Of a stretch of 64,000 nucleotides of DNA, positions 19,207-28,448 are shown piece after piece. This DNA is from Nitrososphaerota archaeon (GTDB lineage Archaea > Thermoproteota > Nitrososphaeria > Nitrososphaerales > CADDZS01): NCBI GenBank assembly GCA_021325255.1, contig JAJPHP010000037.1, forward strand, positions 9,124-73,123, read 5' to 3'. A program made the translations under genes and the position numbers. The notes under the pieces were generated by a model. The model did not search any database and was not told the DNA's origin. It saw only the letters and a list, made by a program, of their open reading frames with translations. Numbering within the stretch: the stretch's first letter is position 1; each line of letters starts with the position of its first letter.

Positions 19207-20166
19207 TCATTTAGCTACGATCCTGTCGTACACGCACTTTGCCGCGGCGATGTCGAAGAGGGCCATCCCTGTTGTCTTGAATAGAGTGACGTCTTCCTTG
19301 CTCTTTCGACCTTCCACCTTCTTGGACACAATGTCTGCAATTTCAACGATTGAATTAGGGTTTAGTAGCCCTCTTTCGATCGGTTCCACCACATCGCCCG
19401 ACATATCCGCAATAAGCTGTTCCTTCGAATCCACTACGAATAAGTCTGCCATAGAAATCGCTTCGTCATCTATCTGCCGAGATCTGTTTGGGCCACCAGA
19501 GATCGATGTTACGTGAACCCCTCTATTCAATTCCTTTCCCAGGACTACTGGTGAAGTAGCTGTAGTAGCTTCTATGATTACGTCGGATTCCCGAAGAGCT
19601 TCTTCCAACGAGGAAACGGCCAACACATTCGTGCGCGGTCCCAATTCTTGGCTCATTGATTTGCAAAATGAGTCCCTCCTCTCCATGTTTCTGCTGTAGA
19701 CCTTCACTAATTCGATGTCTCTGACGGCACAGCAGCTGAGGGCTTGAGTTCGAGCGTGCAATCCCGACCCGAGTAAGCCAAGATGTGCTGAGCTCGGGTT
19801 TGAAAGGTACTTGATTGATATTGCTCCAACCGCGCCGGTTCGGAGCCTGTTGAGATAATGAGAATTGATTAGGCCAGTTAATCTCCCACTATCCACCTCG
19901 TAGAGGCTGATGATTTCAGAAGAAGAGGGCCCTGATCTTTCTCCGATAAACTCAGAGACCCAGAAGCCCTGCTTTGTTCCCACCACACCCATTTTTTCTA
20001 TAAGGGCTGACATGACCCTGTAGGTTCCATGCTTTGATTCTAGCTTATTTCTCAGAAGGTTCTTTGCGTTGCCTTTCGAGTACTCAGACATCGCAAGTTC
20101 GATCGAATCAATCAGATCTGGAATAGCGATCTTGCTTCGCACTTCGTCGTCTGAAATTATTCGCAA
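19207..20166 (-). CDS. Ornithine cyclodeaminase / mu-crystallin-family NAD(P)-dependent enzyme
   Basis: 319 aa. The Rossmann nucleotide motif GLLGSGLHARTQ and the SRNMERRD loop are typical; GTKQGFWVSEF and LNRLRTGAVGAISIKYL match the conserved substrate region. Members are ornithine cyclodeaminases, alanine or lysine dehydrogenases, or ketimine reductases, so the product is a ketimine, keto acid or cyclic imine. It lies 28 nt downstream of the UbiD-like gene and is probably co-transcribed. It converges on the Mo-hydroxylase gene. Confidence 0.83.
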   Translation of the reverse strand: MRIISDDEVRSKIAIPDLIDSIELAMSEYSKGNAKNLLRNKLESKHGTYRVMSALIEKMGVVGTKQGFWVSEFIGERSGPSSSEIISLYEVDSGRLTGLINSHYLNRLRTGAVGAISIKYLSNPSSAHLGLLGSGLHARTQALSCCAVRDIELVKVYSRNMERRDSFCKSMSQELGPRTNVLAVSSLEEALRESDVIIEATTATSPVVLGKELNRGVHVTSISGGPNRSRQIDDEAISMADLFVVDSKEQLIADMSGDVVEPIERGLLNPNSIVEIADIVSKKVEGRKSKEDVTLFKTTGMALFDIAAAKCVYDRIVAK

Positions 20167-20194
20167 GGCGAAGAAAGATTCAGCTCCCAGACGT

Positions 20195-21619
20195 TCAACT
20201 GGCTATGTTGGGCCACTTCATAGCCACTCGTTCGTGCAGATCTTTACTGACGATCACTGATTTCGGGAACTCATTTATCCATTCGAATGGCCTACAGGCG
20301 TCAATGATAGCTCTCGAGCTTGAGTAACTTTTTGCGGGTTTCCGAATCAGTGGGTCTAGAGGATTGCTCGGCGCTCTATGGATTATGTCTATGCTCGTCG
20401 CGGGATCGCTCCTAGTGGACAGGGCCCATATGACTTCCTGTAGGTCGGTCGGATCGACGTCCTCATCAACAACTATGACGTACCGGCCCATGCTCGCGCC
20501 TTCTTGGCACTGAGCCGCAACGAACCCCGCTTGTTTGGCTTGACCCAAGTATCTTTGTTTGATAGACACAACAGTCCAGAATTGGCAGGCGCCTGCCTCG
20601 TGCCGCCAAACCTTCACGACGTCAGGGATTCCGGCCTTTCTCAGCCGGTCCTTTATGGCAGCGGACTCTAGGACGGTGCGCCAGTATGAGTGGTCAAATG
20701 GCGGTTTACCTGTCAATGAGCCCAAGATGATTGGATTATTCCTGTGATAGAGAGCCTTAAGCCTGATAGCCGGGCGGGGTGCCCTGTCGCCTGCATAGTA
20801 TCCCGTGAACTCCCCGAACGGTCCCTCCTCCAGAAGATCTCCAGGATAAATGAAACCCTCTGCGGCGATCTCACTAGAGGCTGGGATTGGGAGACCCGTC
20901 AATTTCCCTTGAAAGACCTCTATTGGTTTCTCATTGATTGCGCCCGCGTAGTTGTACTCGGACAACTCGTAGGGAATGGGAAGGCTCGATGCAAGGTACA
21001 CCAAAGGCTCGTGCCCGAAACTCAGGGCAACGGGGCAGGGCTTTCCTATCGCATGATACTTTCTTATCTGGATGCTCGCGTGGTGGATGTCCTCGATCAG
21101 AACGCAGAGTGCGTTCTTGCTGCTTATCATGACCCGGTAAGTGCCGAGATTTACAACTCCGATGTCAGGGTCGCGTGTGATTACGGTCCCACCCGTGCCA
21201 ATGTATCGGCCCCCGTCCTCTTCGTGCCACTTTGGGGCTGGAAACTTGAATAGATCGATTTTTCCTTCATCGAGAGTGTTCGCCATTACATCAGCGTCAT
21301 TCCTGACCCTCGGGGGGAAATTCTTCGCCCTCTCCTCCCAAACGAAGGGCTTGCCTTCTAGCGAGGAAACAAGCTTCGAGTGGTCGGAAGTTGGCTCGAA
21401 TCCAAGGACCGCAGAGAGCCTTTTCGGACCGGAGAGCATGCATGTCAGGACCCGATATCCTGAAGGGTAGTCGACTATTTCATCAAATAGTAGTGCCGGG
21501 CCCCTCTTTTTCGCGTTGAGATCAGTTAGGGCACCAATCTCCAAATTCCAATGAGCCCCTTTTACAACTTGTAGCTCGCCCATTTCCGTCGCTTGGGTGA
21601 TGTACTCCCTCAGGTCCAT
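20195..21619 (-). CDS. UbiD-family prenylated-FMN-dependent (de)carboxylase
   Basis: 474 aa, the usual length. Family blocks are MDLREYI at the start, IGTGGTVITRDPD, the segment PFGEFTGYY and VDEDVDPTDLQEVIWALSTR near the end. UbiD enzymes reversibly decarboxylate aromatic or alpha,beta-unsaturated acids with prenyl-FMN, which needs a UbiX flavin prenyltransferase; no ubiX-like gene is in this window. Presence in a catabolic cluster suggests removal of a carboxyl group from an aromatic or heteroaromatic acid. Confidence 0.9.
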   Translation of the reverse strand: MDLREYITQATEMGELQVVKGAHWNLEIGALTDLNAKKRGPALLFDEIVDYPSGYRVLTCMLSGPKRLSAVLGFEPTSDHSKLVSSLEGKPFVWEERAKNFPPRVRNDADVMANTLDEGKIDLFKFPAPKWHEEDGGRYIGTGGTVITRDPDIGVVNLGTYRVMISSKNALCVLIEDIHHASIQIRKYHAIGKPCPVALSFGHEPLVYLASSLPIPYELSEYNYAGAINEKPIEVFQGKLTGLPIPASSEIAAEGFIYPGDLLEEGPFGEFTGYYAGDRAPRPAIRLKALYHRNNPIILGSLTGKPPFDHSYWRTVLESAAIKDRLRKAGIPDVVKVWRHEAGACQFWTVVSIKQRYLGQAKQAGFVAAQCQEGASMGRYVIVVDEDVDPTDLQEVIWALSTRSDPATSIDIIHRAPSNPLDPLIRKPAKSYSSSRAIIDACRPFEWINEFPKSVIVSKDLHERVAMKWPNIAS

Positions 21620-21778
21620 CGAAGATCTTTGCTCTCCTTTTCTTGCGTGAATTTTTGAAAGTCTCAGTTTATAAACGATTCAAGGCGAATCACGAAATCG
21701 TCAGAAAGAAGAGGAAGAAACTTTTGGAGGAATCCTGCTCTAGCTCATAGAAAAAAAGAGTTGCTGAGAATTACTCGA

Positions 21779-23005
21779 TCAATTTGCGACCGCTACGAGC
21801 ATATAGTAGTAGTATTCGATGGCTCTGAGGAGCAGCTGTTCGTCCACGCTTCTGGGAATCATATCAGAGCTTCTATGATAATAGAGATCATTATGAGTAA
21901 ATATTGTTGCAACTGGAACGCCCCTTTCATAAAACGCCTGTTGATCGAAACCGCGTGGAGGACTCCATTCTGTGACTCGAATTCTGTTCTCTCTCTTAAG
22001 ACCCGCCTTCTTCAAAGCCCTCTTGCAGATTTCGTTCATATTATAGGATTGAGGACCGAGTTCTCCTCCGGATGCGTTGATTATGAGCTCCTTGGCGCCT
22101 CTGAAACATATTGCGTCTATATTAACAAAGGCAGCAATCTTCGGAGTCAATCCAATCTTATCCAAGTGCTGGGCGAAACTCCTCGCTCCGATCTTTCCCC
22201 ACTCTTCTCCGCAGGTCGCCGAGAATATGATCGTTCTGTCTGTGCCTCTTTGTCTGCAATAATTGGCAAATTCCAATAAAACGGCGCAGCCCGCCGCGTC
22301 ATCTACGGCGCCGCAGCTGTCAACTGCTTCGGGAACGCCCTCTGCGCCTTGACTATCGAGATGAGCGTTGACAACAATGATCTCTTCAGGCTTCTTTCTT
22401 CCCTGAATTATGCCCTCGACTCGTAGCGTCTCTGTTTGTGGTTCGAATTGGGCCTCACATGTATACCTTAACCTGACGTTCGTCTTGCTATGCGATTCCA
22501 TTGCCCTAAGCATTGCGAGATTGTCCGAAGAACCTATTATGGCCGAAGGTTCCAAATTGCCTGCTACAATGTGGGGCTGCACAATTGCGAGCCCTTCGTC
22601 TCTGCCGAAAATGTTGCCGACGCACTTTCCGCCTTCGCTCCTGATCGAGAACCTAGTACAAGGGAAGCTACCCATTAGATTCACGGTTCCCTCATACGCG
22701 AGCGAGCCCACGATTCCGTCTTGGTCAGTAGAGTCGGAGTAAACTACGGGACCGAATTCGAGGTCTCGTTCCTCGGGGGACCTAATTTGAAGCGATGGCT
22801 TACCCTTAATCTTCCACCCCGTTACTTTCACAGCAAACGTATCTGCTTCTATCCCACGATTGCTAAGACGCTTTGCAATGTACTCGGCACAACGTCTTTC
22901 GTCTCCAAGGCCGGTGTGCCTGTGTTTGAAATCTCGCGCGAGAACTCGAATCGTTTCCAAGGAGGTGTCGCGAGCTTCGGCAAAATCAAGGGGACTCGAA
23001 TTCAA
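21779..23005 (-). CDS. M28-family zinc aminopeptidase-like protein
   Basis: 408 aa. Co-catalytic zinc ligands are visible: H215 in NAHLDSQG, D235/D236 in AVDDAAG, E267/E268 in CGEEWG, D297 in VNIDA and a late His in THNDLYYH. No signal peptide is evident, so it is probably cytosolic. M28 enzymes cleave N-terminal residues or hydrolyse other amides (for example glutaminyl cyclases and carboxypeptidases). It lies between the alpha/beta-hydrolase and UbiD-like genes in the same direction. Confidence 0.85.
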   Translation of the reverse strand: MNSSPLDFAEARDTSLETIRVLARDFKHRHTGLGDERRCAEYIAKRLSNRGIEADTFAVKVTGWKIKGKPSLQIRSPEERDLEFGPVVYSDSTDQDGIVGSLAYEGTVNLMGSFPCTRFSIRSEGGKCVGNIFGRDEGLAIVQPHIVAGNLEPSAIIGSSDNLAMLRAMESHSKTNVRLRYTCEAQFEPQTETLRVEGIIQGRKKPEEIIVVNAHLDSQGAEGVPEAVDSCGAVDDAAGCAVLLEFANYCRQRGTDRTIIFSATCGEEWGKIGARSFAQHLDKIGLTPKIAAFVNIDAICFRGAKELIINASGGELGPQSYNMNEICKRALKKAGLKRENRIRVTEWSPPRGFDQQAFYERGVPVATIFTHNDLYYHRSSDMIPRSVDEQLLLRAIEYYYYMLVAVAN

Positions 23006-23069
23006 AGATATCGCTACCCATAACTCTTAGCTTTCTACGACTTTCTTCCCTGTCTTTGCAATCATCCGT

Positions 23070-23876
23070 TCACACGACGCTGCTCAGAAAGTCTTCCAGA
23101 ATCCTATTGAATTCGGCGGGGTTCTCCCAGTGGACGAACCTCTCTGATTTCGGCACAAATATTTCCTTGAAATTCGCCATGTCCTTCAGAAGATCCGGGT
23201 TATCTGGATAAGGATCTTTAGCGCCGCAGATCCCAAGCACCGGCACCTTCACCTCACGGAATCGCTTGATAAGGTTCGGCACTGACGATCCGAACTCGTT
23301 CATCTTATCATAAGCCTCGGGAGGCCTGTTTGCGAACATGCGGGCAAATTTCTCCACTATCTTTGGGTCACTCGGAAAGATTTGGAAGACCTGCTTGCCT
23401 TCTCGGATGAGAAATTGGACTAACGCTTCCCTTCCTCCCTCTAAATAGACCTCGGTAATCTTTGGCGTGCGGGTCGGCCAGAGGTTGATTCCGGAGGGAT
23501 AGTCCGGTCCCAGTATCTCAAGCCAGGATTCCATTACTAGCGCGCGCACTTGATCGGGATAGTTGATGGCAAAGTTGGCACCGATTGTGTTCCCGAAGGC
23601 GACCCCGATGATGACTGGCCGTTGAATATTTAATGCGTGGAGAAGGAAGGCCAGGTCGCGTGTCTGGTTCTCTAGGGAATACCCGTAGCTCGTCATCTGA
23701 GTCCTGCCGTGACCGCGCCTGTAGTAGGTGAAACATCGATATTTTTTCGAAAATTCTGAAAACTGGTACTCAAAGTACTCGATCCCGTGGCTTTCGCCGT
23801 GAACGAACACAAGCGGGGGTCCGCTTCCGACGTCTTCATAATAGAACTCACAGTTGTTTACTTTCACGTGGGGCAA
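23070..23876 (-). CDS. Alpha/beta-hydrolase-fold protein with Ala in place of the nucleophile Ser
   Basis: 268 aa. The oxyanion-hole HG motif (VFVHGESHG), the acid D in CGAKDPYPD and the catalytic His in RFVHWENP are all present. The nucleophile elbow, normally GxSxG, reads GVAFG (91-95) with Ala at 93 (codon GCC, one base from TCC). Either the enzyme is inactive, works without a covalent nucleophile as some cofactorless dioxygenases of this fold do, or the base is wrong. First gene of the reverse cluster, with a strong TATA box upstream. Confidence 0.85.
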   Translation of the reverse strand: MPHVKVNNCEFYYEDVGSGPPLVFVHGESHGIEYFEYQFSEFSKKYRCFTYYRRGHGRTQMTSYGYSLENQTRDLAFLLHALNIQRPVIIGVAFGNTIGANFAINYPDQVRALVMESWLEILGPDYPSGINLWPTRTPKITEVYLEGGREALVQFLIREGKQVFQIFPSDPKIVEKFARMFANRPPEAYDKMNEFGSSVPNLIKRFREVKVPVLGICGAKDPYPDNPDLLKDMANFKEIFVPKSERFVHWENPAEFNRILEDFLSSVV

Positions 23877-23913
23877 CTAATCAAAGTCTGATGCCGAGGG
23901 AATGACGCTAAGG

Positions 23914-23923
23914 TATATAAAAA
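23914..23923 (-). promoter_or_regulatory. Strong TATA box for the alpha/beta-hydrolase operon
   Basis: Read on the minus strand the site is TTTTTATATA, a near-perfect archaeal box A (TTTAWATA). It ends 38 nt before ATG 23876, giving a leader of about 14 nt. Confidence 0.6.
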
Positions 23924-23942
23924 GGAGCCAGCTGCTCCCTTG

Positions 23943-24330
23943 TTGGAATTCAGCTCTCGAGCACTGCTCATGCTTCAGTTCAGGCTTCGGAATCCCTGCG
24001 GAAGAGTCAAGCAGTTGCTTCTATGCTGGCCCAAGTTCATGTTCAGGTATCAATCCAAACCTACACTTTCAGCACAGAAATTGGACTGCTGACCAAGCCA
24101 GCAAATCAATCGCAGGCTCAGTTATACCAGTTAAGGTGGTTCCCTTCTAACGGCGATGCATACTGGGTTCTGTGGCCACTGTTCAACACCGCAGCTTATC
24201 CGCCTGCAGCGTATAACTATGGATTCTTCCACAACACGACAATTGATAACATCGTCAACCAAGGCCTTCAGACAGTAAATGGCCGTCAAACGTACTTCAT
24301 TCAGGCCCAGCAAAGAACGAAATTGCAAGA
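23943..24330 (+). pseudogene. C-terminal remnant of a peptide/solute-binding protein (SBP family 5)
   Basis: In one frame the sequence reads LSSTAHASVQASESLRKSQA, LAQVHVQVSIQTYTF, LLTKPANQSQAQLYQLRWFP, DAYWVLWPLFNTAAYPP and NYGFFHNTTIDNIVNQGL, the typical C-terminal lobe of DppA/OppA-like binding proteins. There is no start codon or signal peptide, and the N-terminal two thirds are absent. It runs directly into an aminotransferase remnant. Confidence 0.72.
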
Positions 24331-24998
24331 GCAGTGGGTGAGACGCTCCTCAAGAACTGGCTCTTCGCAAATGCCCACATTAGAATCGTTGTGACGAGAT
24401 GCGTGGGCCAGTCAGGATTAGACCCGCGCAGGGCCATCAGATCATCAACATTCATTATGGCGTACCCTTTTCCCGCATATTTCGGGGAAAAGCAGTAAGA
24501 CTCCTAATCTCCTCGGTGAGAAAGAAATCGCCCTACTCGGTTGATGCGAAGCTAAAGTCGCTGAACTACATGGACTCGGTCCTGGCAAAGCTGCAGGCAA
24601 ACGCAGCTCAGATGGACGATGCAATTCTCCTCGATATGAATGGAAACCTCGCCGAGGCCACGGGGATGAACATATTCGTTGTAAAGGGGAACAGAGTTTC
24701 CGTCCCGACGACCACCGCGTCTCTAGCGGGCATCACGCGCAGGGTAGTACTGGACATCGTCTCAACAGAGCTTGGATTTAGTGCACAAGAAACAGACATC
24801 ACCCCCCATGACCTCTACACAGCAGACGAAGCCTTCCTCACCGGTACCGGCGCAGGCATTGTTCCAATTGAGGAAGTGGACGGCAGGAGGATTGGTTCAG
24901 GATCTCACAAAATAGTTCAGAAAGTCAAAGAAAAATACGAGCAGGATATCCGAGAGCATTCCGTGGAGATAAATGAAATGCCATTGAAGTACTTGTAA
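24331..24998 (+). pseudogene. N-terminally truncated, frameshifted branched-chain aminotransferase (IlvE-like)
   Basis: The readable C-terminal part (from about 24500) has RLLISSVRKKSPYSVDAKLK with the PLP Lys in AKLKSLNYMDS, then LLDMNGNLAEATGMNIFVVK and VPTTTASLAGITRR, all typical of class IV aminotransferases. The preceding part (GETLLKNWLFANAHIRIVV, VGQSGLDPRRAIR, YPFPAYFGEK) is in another frame and joins as FGEK-AVRLL if one A is added to the AAAA run near 24490. The first ~90 residues are missing, replaced by the binding-protein remnant. Confidence 0.75.
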
Positions 24999-25255
24999 AC
25001 CTTCAGATGTAGGAATGTACGCCCACCCCCGGCGCTCAAACGCACTAATTCGACTCAAAGGGTGTTGCGCTCATCAACGCCATTGGTATGATTTGATGTA
25101 CCTGTGTGTCACTAGTGTAATGCGATACTCCTCGTCGATTAAGATTAGCGGTCGGACAAGAGGTTTTTCTGGTTAGAATTCGTGGCGGATCGAGAAGGTT
25201 GCGCATTGGAGCCTAAAAAATCCTTAAAGGGCAAGCGCGATCTAACGGCCACGCT

Positions 25256-27805
25256 ATGCAAACTGCCGTTTCAAGACGAAACGACGGACAGCGACACCGA
25301 TGGATTCACAGCATGTGCGGGATGTGCCTCCACGGGTGCGGCATACAGGTGCACGTTGTGGATGGCGTCGCAGTAAAGATAGATCCCGACGCTGACAATC
25401 CCGACAACCTCGGTCGATTATGCGCCCGGGGAAATAGCGGCTTAGGGAAGCACTACAACCCCGCTAGAATCAAGAATCCTCTAGTTCGCACCAATCCTGA
25501 GAAGCACTGGGACGCCGATCAGAAGTGGAAGGAGGTCACTATGGACTACGCGCTCGAACTCGTTGCGGAGAAGTTGAAGCGCATCCACTCCAAAGATCCA
25601 CGCAAATTGTTGTGCTCGTTCGGCGAATTCCAGCGCTACTGGACTAGAATCTGGCCCCTGGAAGCATATGGTTCACCGAATTTCTTCAATGCTGTTGGAA
25701 CTGCTTGTGGGGCCGCATACCACACCGTGAACGGAATGTTCCAAGGAGCATTCGCAGCAATACCAGATTACAACTATTGCAACTATCTGATTCAACTCGG
25801 CTCAGGAGACGGCTTCGAGGCTCACCTTCACCTTCCCGGGACGGCAAAGAGGGCCGCCGACGCTAGAATGAGGGGCATGAGGCTTGTAGTCGTAGACCCG
25901 AGGCTAAGTGTTGCCGCCTCGAAGGCAAACGAATGGGTCCCAATCAGGATAGGAACCGACGGGGCTTTCGTAATGTCTCTGATGTACGTTATGGTACACG
26001 AGCTCGACATGTATGATAAGGAATTCCTGAAAAAACACACTAATGCCCCCTATCTGGTTGGACTGGATGGCTACTTCGTAAGGGATAGTCAAAGCCGCGC
26101 CCTAATTTATGATTCTGTTGAAGGAAGCCCGAAGAGTTGGGAGGACGACGGAATCAAAGATTACGCATTGACCGGGACATACGCGGTCTCCGGAGTTGAG
26201 TGCCGTCCTGCATTTGATTTATTCAAACAGAAGCTGCTGGATTACAAACCGGAAAGAGTTTCGAAAATCACAACTATACCCGCGGGCACCATTAGACGAA
26301 TCGCAAAGGAATTCGCAGAGGCTGCCCAAGTCGTTTCCAAAGTCGACGTCGATGGTAGGCAGTACAGTCTGCGCCCCGCCTGTCTCCAATGGTACAGGGG
26401 TGCGCACGGGCACAATCACAACTTCCTGGACAACTTCGTTTTCAAGACTATCAACGCACTTATTGGAAATCTAGACAGTCCGGGCGGACACTTGGGCGTG
26501 CCGATGGGCTGGAGCCCCTACGAGTGGAAGGGCGACCTGTGATTCAATACAATCGAAAAGGGCCAGGATGGAGTCATAAAGCCCTCGCTCTACCAGATAC
26601 GCCCTCCTGTTGCTTTCAAGTTCCCCCCTGATCGGTATCAGCTCTCCGAGTACTTTCCGATCGGGGTTCAGCCCGGAGAAATCAGCCCGCAGATAATCAA
26701 CGATCACGAAATGTTCGGATTGGAAAGGCCCGAAGCCTTGTTTTCGTTTCACTCCAACCCGGTCTGGAACATGCCCGGGACAAAAGACGTCCTTCAAGTG
26801 ATCCGCGATCTCGATTTCGTAGTTTCGATAGACATAACCGCAGTGGGCGAGACGACGATGCTCTCGGACGTTGTGCTCGCTGACAGGACTTTTCTCGAAA
26901 GCTGGTCGCTCTATAATGTCGAGGCCCCCTTCGTCACGGGCCACGCTCTCCGCCAGCCCGTAGTAGAGCCACCTGCGGAGACAATGGACGGAACAGACAT
27001 CCTCTCAGAACTCTCGGACAGAATCGGCATACTGCATAGATGGAACAATGCCCTAAATGGCCGCTTGGGGCTATGGAGGGATCCAAAGCTATTGCTGGAT
27101 CCAGGCAAGAAGTACTTTATCGACCAAATCCTCGACAGATTCGCGAAGTCGCTGTATGGTGATGAGCAGGGCCTTGACTGGTTCAAGCAGAACGGGACGA
27201 GCATGAGATTGAGGAAACCAAGTGAACTGTATTCCCAGCACGAAATGAGGATTCCGTTCTACCACGACTATGTAAAGCGAGCCGGCGACGAACTCAAGGA
27301 AAACATGACCAAGGCTGGGCAGGAATGGATGAAGAATTGGAAGTTTGATGAATATCAACCTCTTCCTGAGTGGCGCCCGGGACTCACATACGAGGAGGAG
27401 CCAACAGAATACGATTTGGTGGCGGGCTTTTTCAAGACCCCGATTTCTACTTTCGAGGACCTCGCCAACATTCCATGGGTTGTAGAAGTGGCTGGAAACA
27501 GACCTGATGTGACCTATGTTTGGATCAACAGCGAAACCCGAAGAAGAAAGGGCATCAAGAATGGAGATCGCATAAGAATAACTTCGAAGTATTCCTCGGT
27601 CGAAGGTGTTGCATGGTTGACAGAAGGTGTGCACCCTGAAGCGGTTATGATGAGCCAGGCTGGGCGTCCACACATCAAGAGCAGATACAAGATTTCGACA
27701 GCCCCGATGTTTAACGAGTTGGTAAGAGCCGATCTGTCAAACATAGACCCGATATCCGGAGCTTACGAAACCGAGGTCAGAGTAAAGGTCGAGGCGATTC
27801 GGTAA
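25256..27805 (+). CDS. Mo/W-bis-PGD oxidoreductase interrupted by one in-frame TGA
   Basis: The N-terminal 4Fe-4S motif C21-x2-C24-x3-C28-x27-C56 is followed by the molybdopterin domains; C151 (VGTACGAAYH) is a candidate metal ligand. Translation stops at TGA 26540-26542 (after EWKGDL, codon 429), yet the same frame continues without another stop as FNTIEKGQDGVIKPSLYQ and on to the C-terminal guanine-dinucleotide-binding domain (VWINSETRRRKGIKNGD). The sum, about 849 codons, is normal for this family. A nonsense mutation, base error or recoding would explain it; the position is not that of formate-dehydrogenase selenocysteine. Next to a MoaD-like gene and a second MopB enzyme. Confidence 0.75.
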
Positions 27806-27807
27806 CA

Positions 27808-28119
27808 CTGACCAAGAGGACGGTCACAATCTACTCTGTGGGAACAGCTTACTCAAACTTGCTACCCCAGCAGGTGAACGAGGTCCAATTTGAGGGAGAC
27901 TCGATTGAGAGTCTGCTCAGATCTATCAAATCGACCGAACCCGATGGGGTGGAGCGTTCCCTCTACGATGATCTAATTGATACAGATGGCTCATACAAGA
28001 GCGGGTGGGCTATCTCCGTCAACCGGGAAATTGTCGCAGCTGAAGACCTGTTAAAACCCGTACCAAACCTTTCAGAGCTCGTCGTAATTCACATCATCCA
28101 GGTGCCCGCCGGAGGATAG
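27808..28119 (+). CDS. MoaD/ThiS-family beta-grasp protein ending in Gly-Gly
   Basis: About 93-103 aa ending in IIQVPAGG, the C-terminal GG that is adenylated and thiolated in MoaD, the small subunit of molybdopterin synthase. The first beta strand (RTVTIYSVGTAY) lies partly upstream of GTG 27838, so a CTG at 27808 or another unusual start is more likely. It begins 3 nt after the oxidoreductase stop. It may supply sulfur for the pterin cofactor of the two flanking enzymes, or be a ubiquitin-like modifier; both are inference. Confidence 0.65.
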   Translation: MTKRTVTIYSVGTAYSNLLPQQVNEVQFEGDSIESLLRSIKSTEPDGVERSLYDDLIDTDGSYKSGWAISVNREIVAAEDLLKPVPNLSELVVIHIIQVPAGG

Positions 28120-28448
28120 ACTTGGTTGAAGCGGTTTTGAATTCTAGATGACAAGGCTGGGAATAATAATCGATCATGCGAGGTTAATAGGCTGTCAATC
28201 AACACGGTACTACAAGATCCGTATATTCGGCGGACACACCCGGTTGGCATGAGAAAGTTTCTGGTTACGGGGTCATCGCAATCCTTCTCTTGCTCTCTCT
28301 GTCAGGAAGTGGGGGCAAAACAATCTTCCAGCAGGTAAAAGACTGAACACTTGTGAAATTAAGAGATATTAACTCCCTTGCCAGCCGATGAGAAAAATCG
28401 GTCTAACTTTTTATCTAACGGTCCTGCAACAAATCTCCGAGCTTAAGC
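28120..28448. other. Intergenic region before the second Mo oxidoreductase
   Basis: No supported coding frame. A weakly AT-rich TTTTTATCTAA near 28408-28418 may serve as TATA box for the TTG start at 28449. Confidence 0.4.

Noticed and set aside
24023..24394. Independent small gene from ATG 24023
   Set aside because: The sequence is the C-terminal part of a peptide-binding protein and the homology extends upstream of that ATG without a start; a remnant is the better reading.
26540..26542. In-frame TGA as a selenocysteine codon
   Set aside because: The site is at codon 429, far from the metal-ligand position where formate dehydrogenases use selenocysteine, and no SECIS-like hairpin was recognised nearby.
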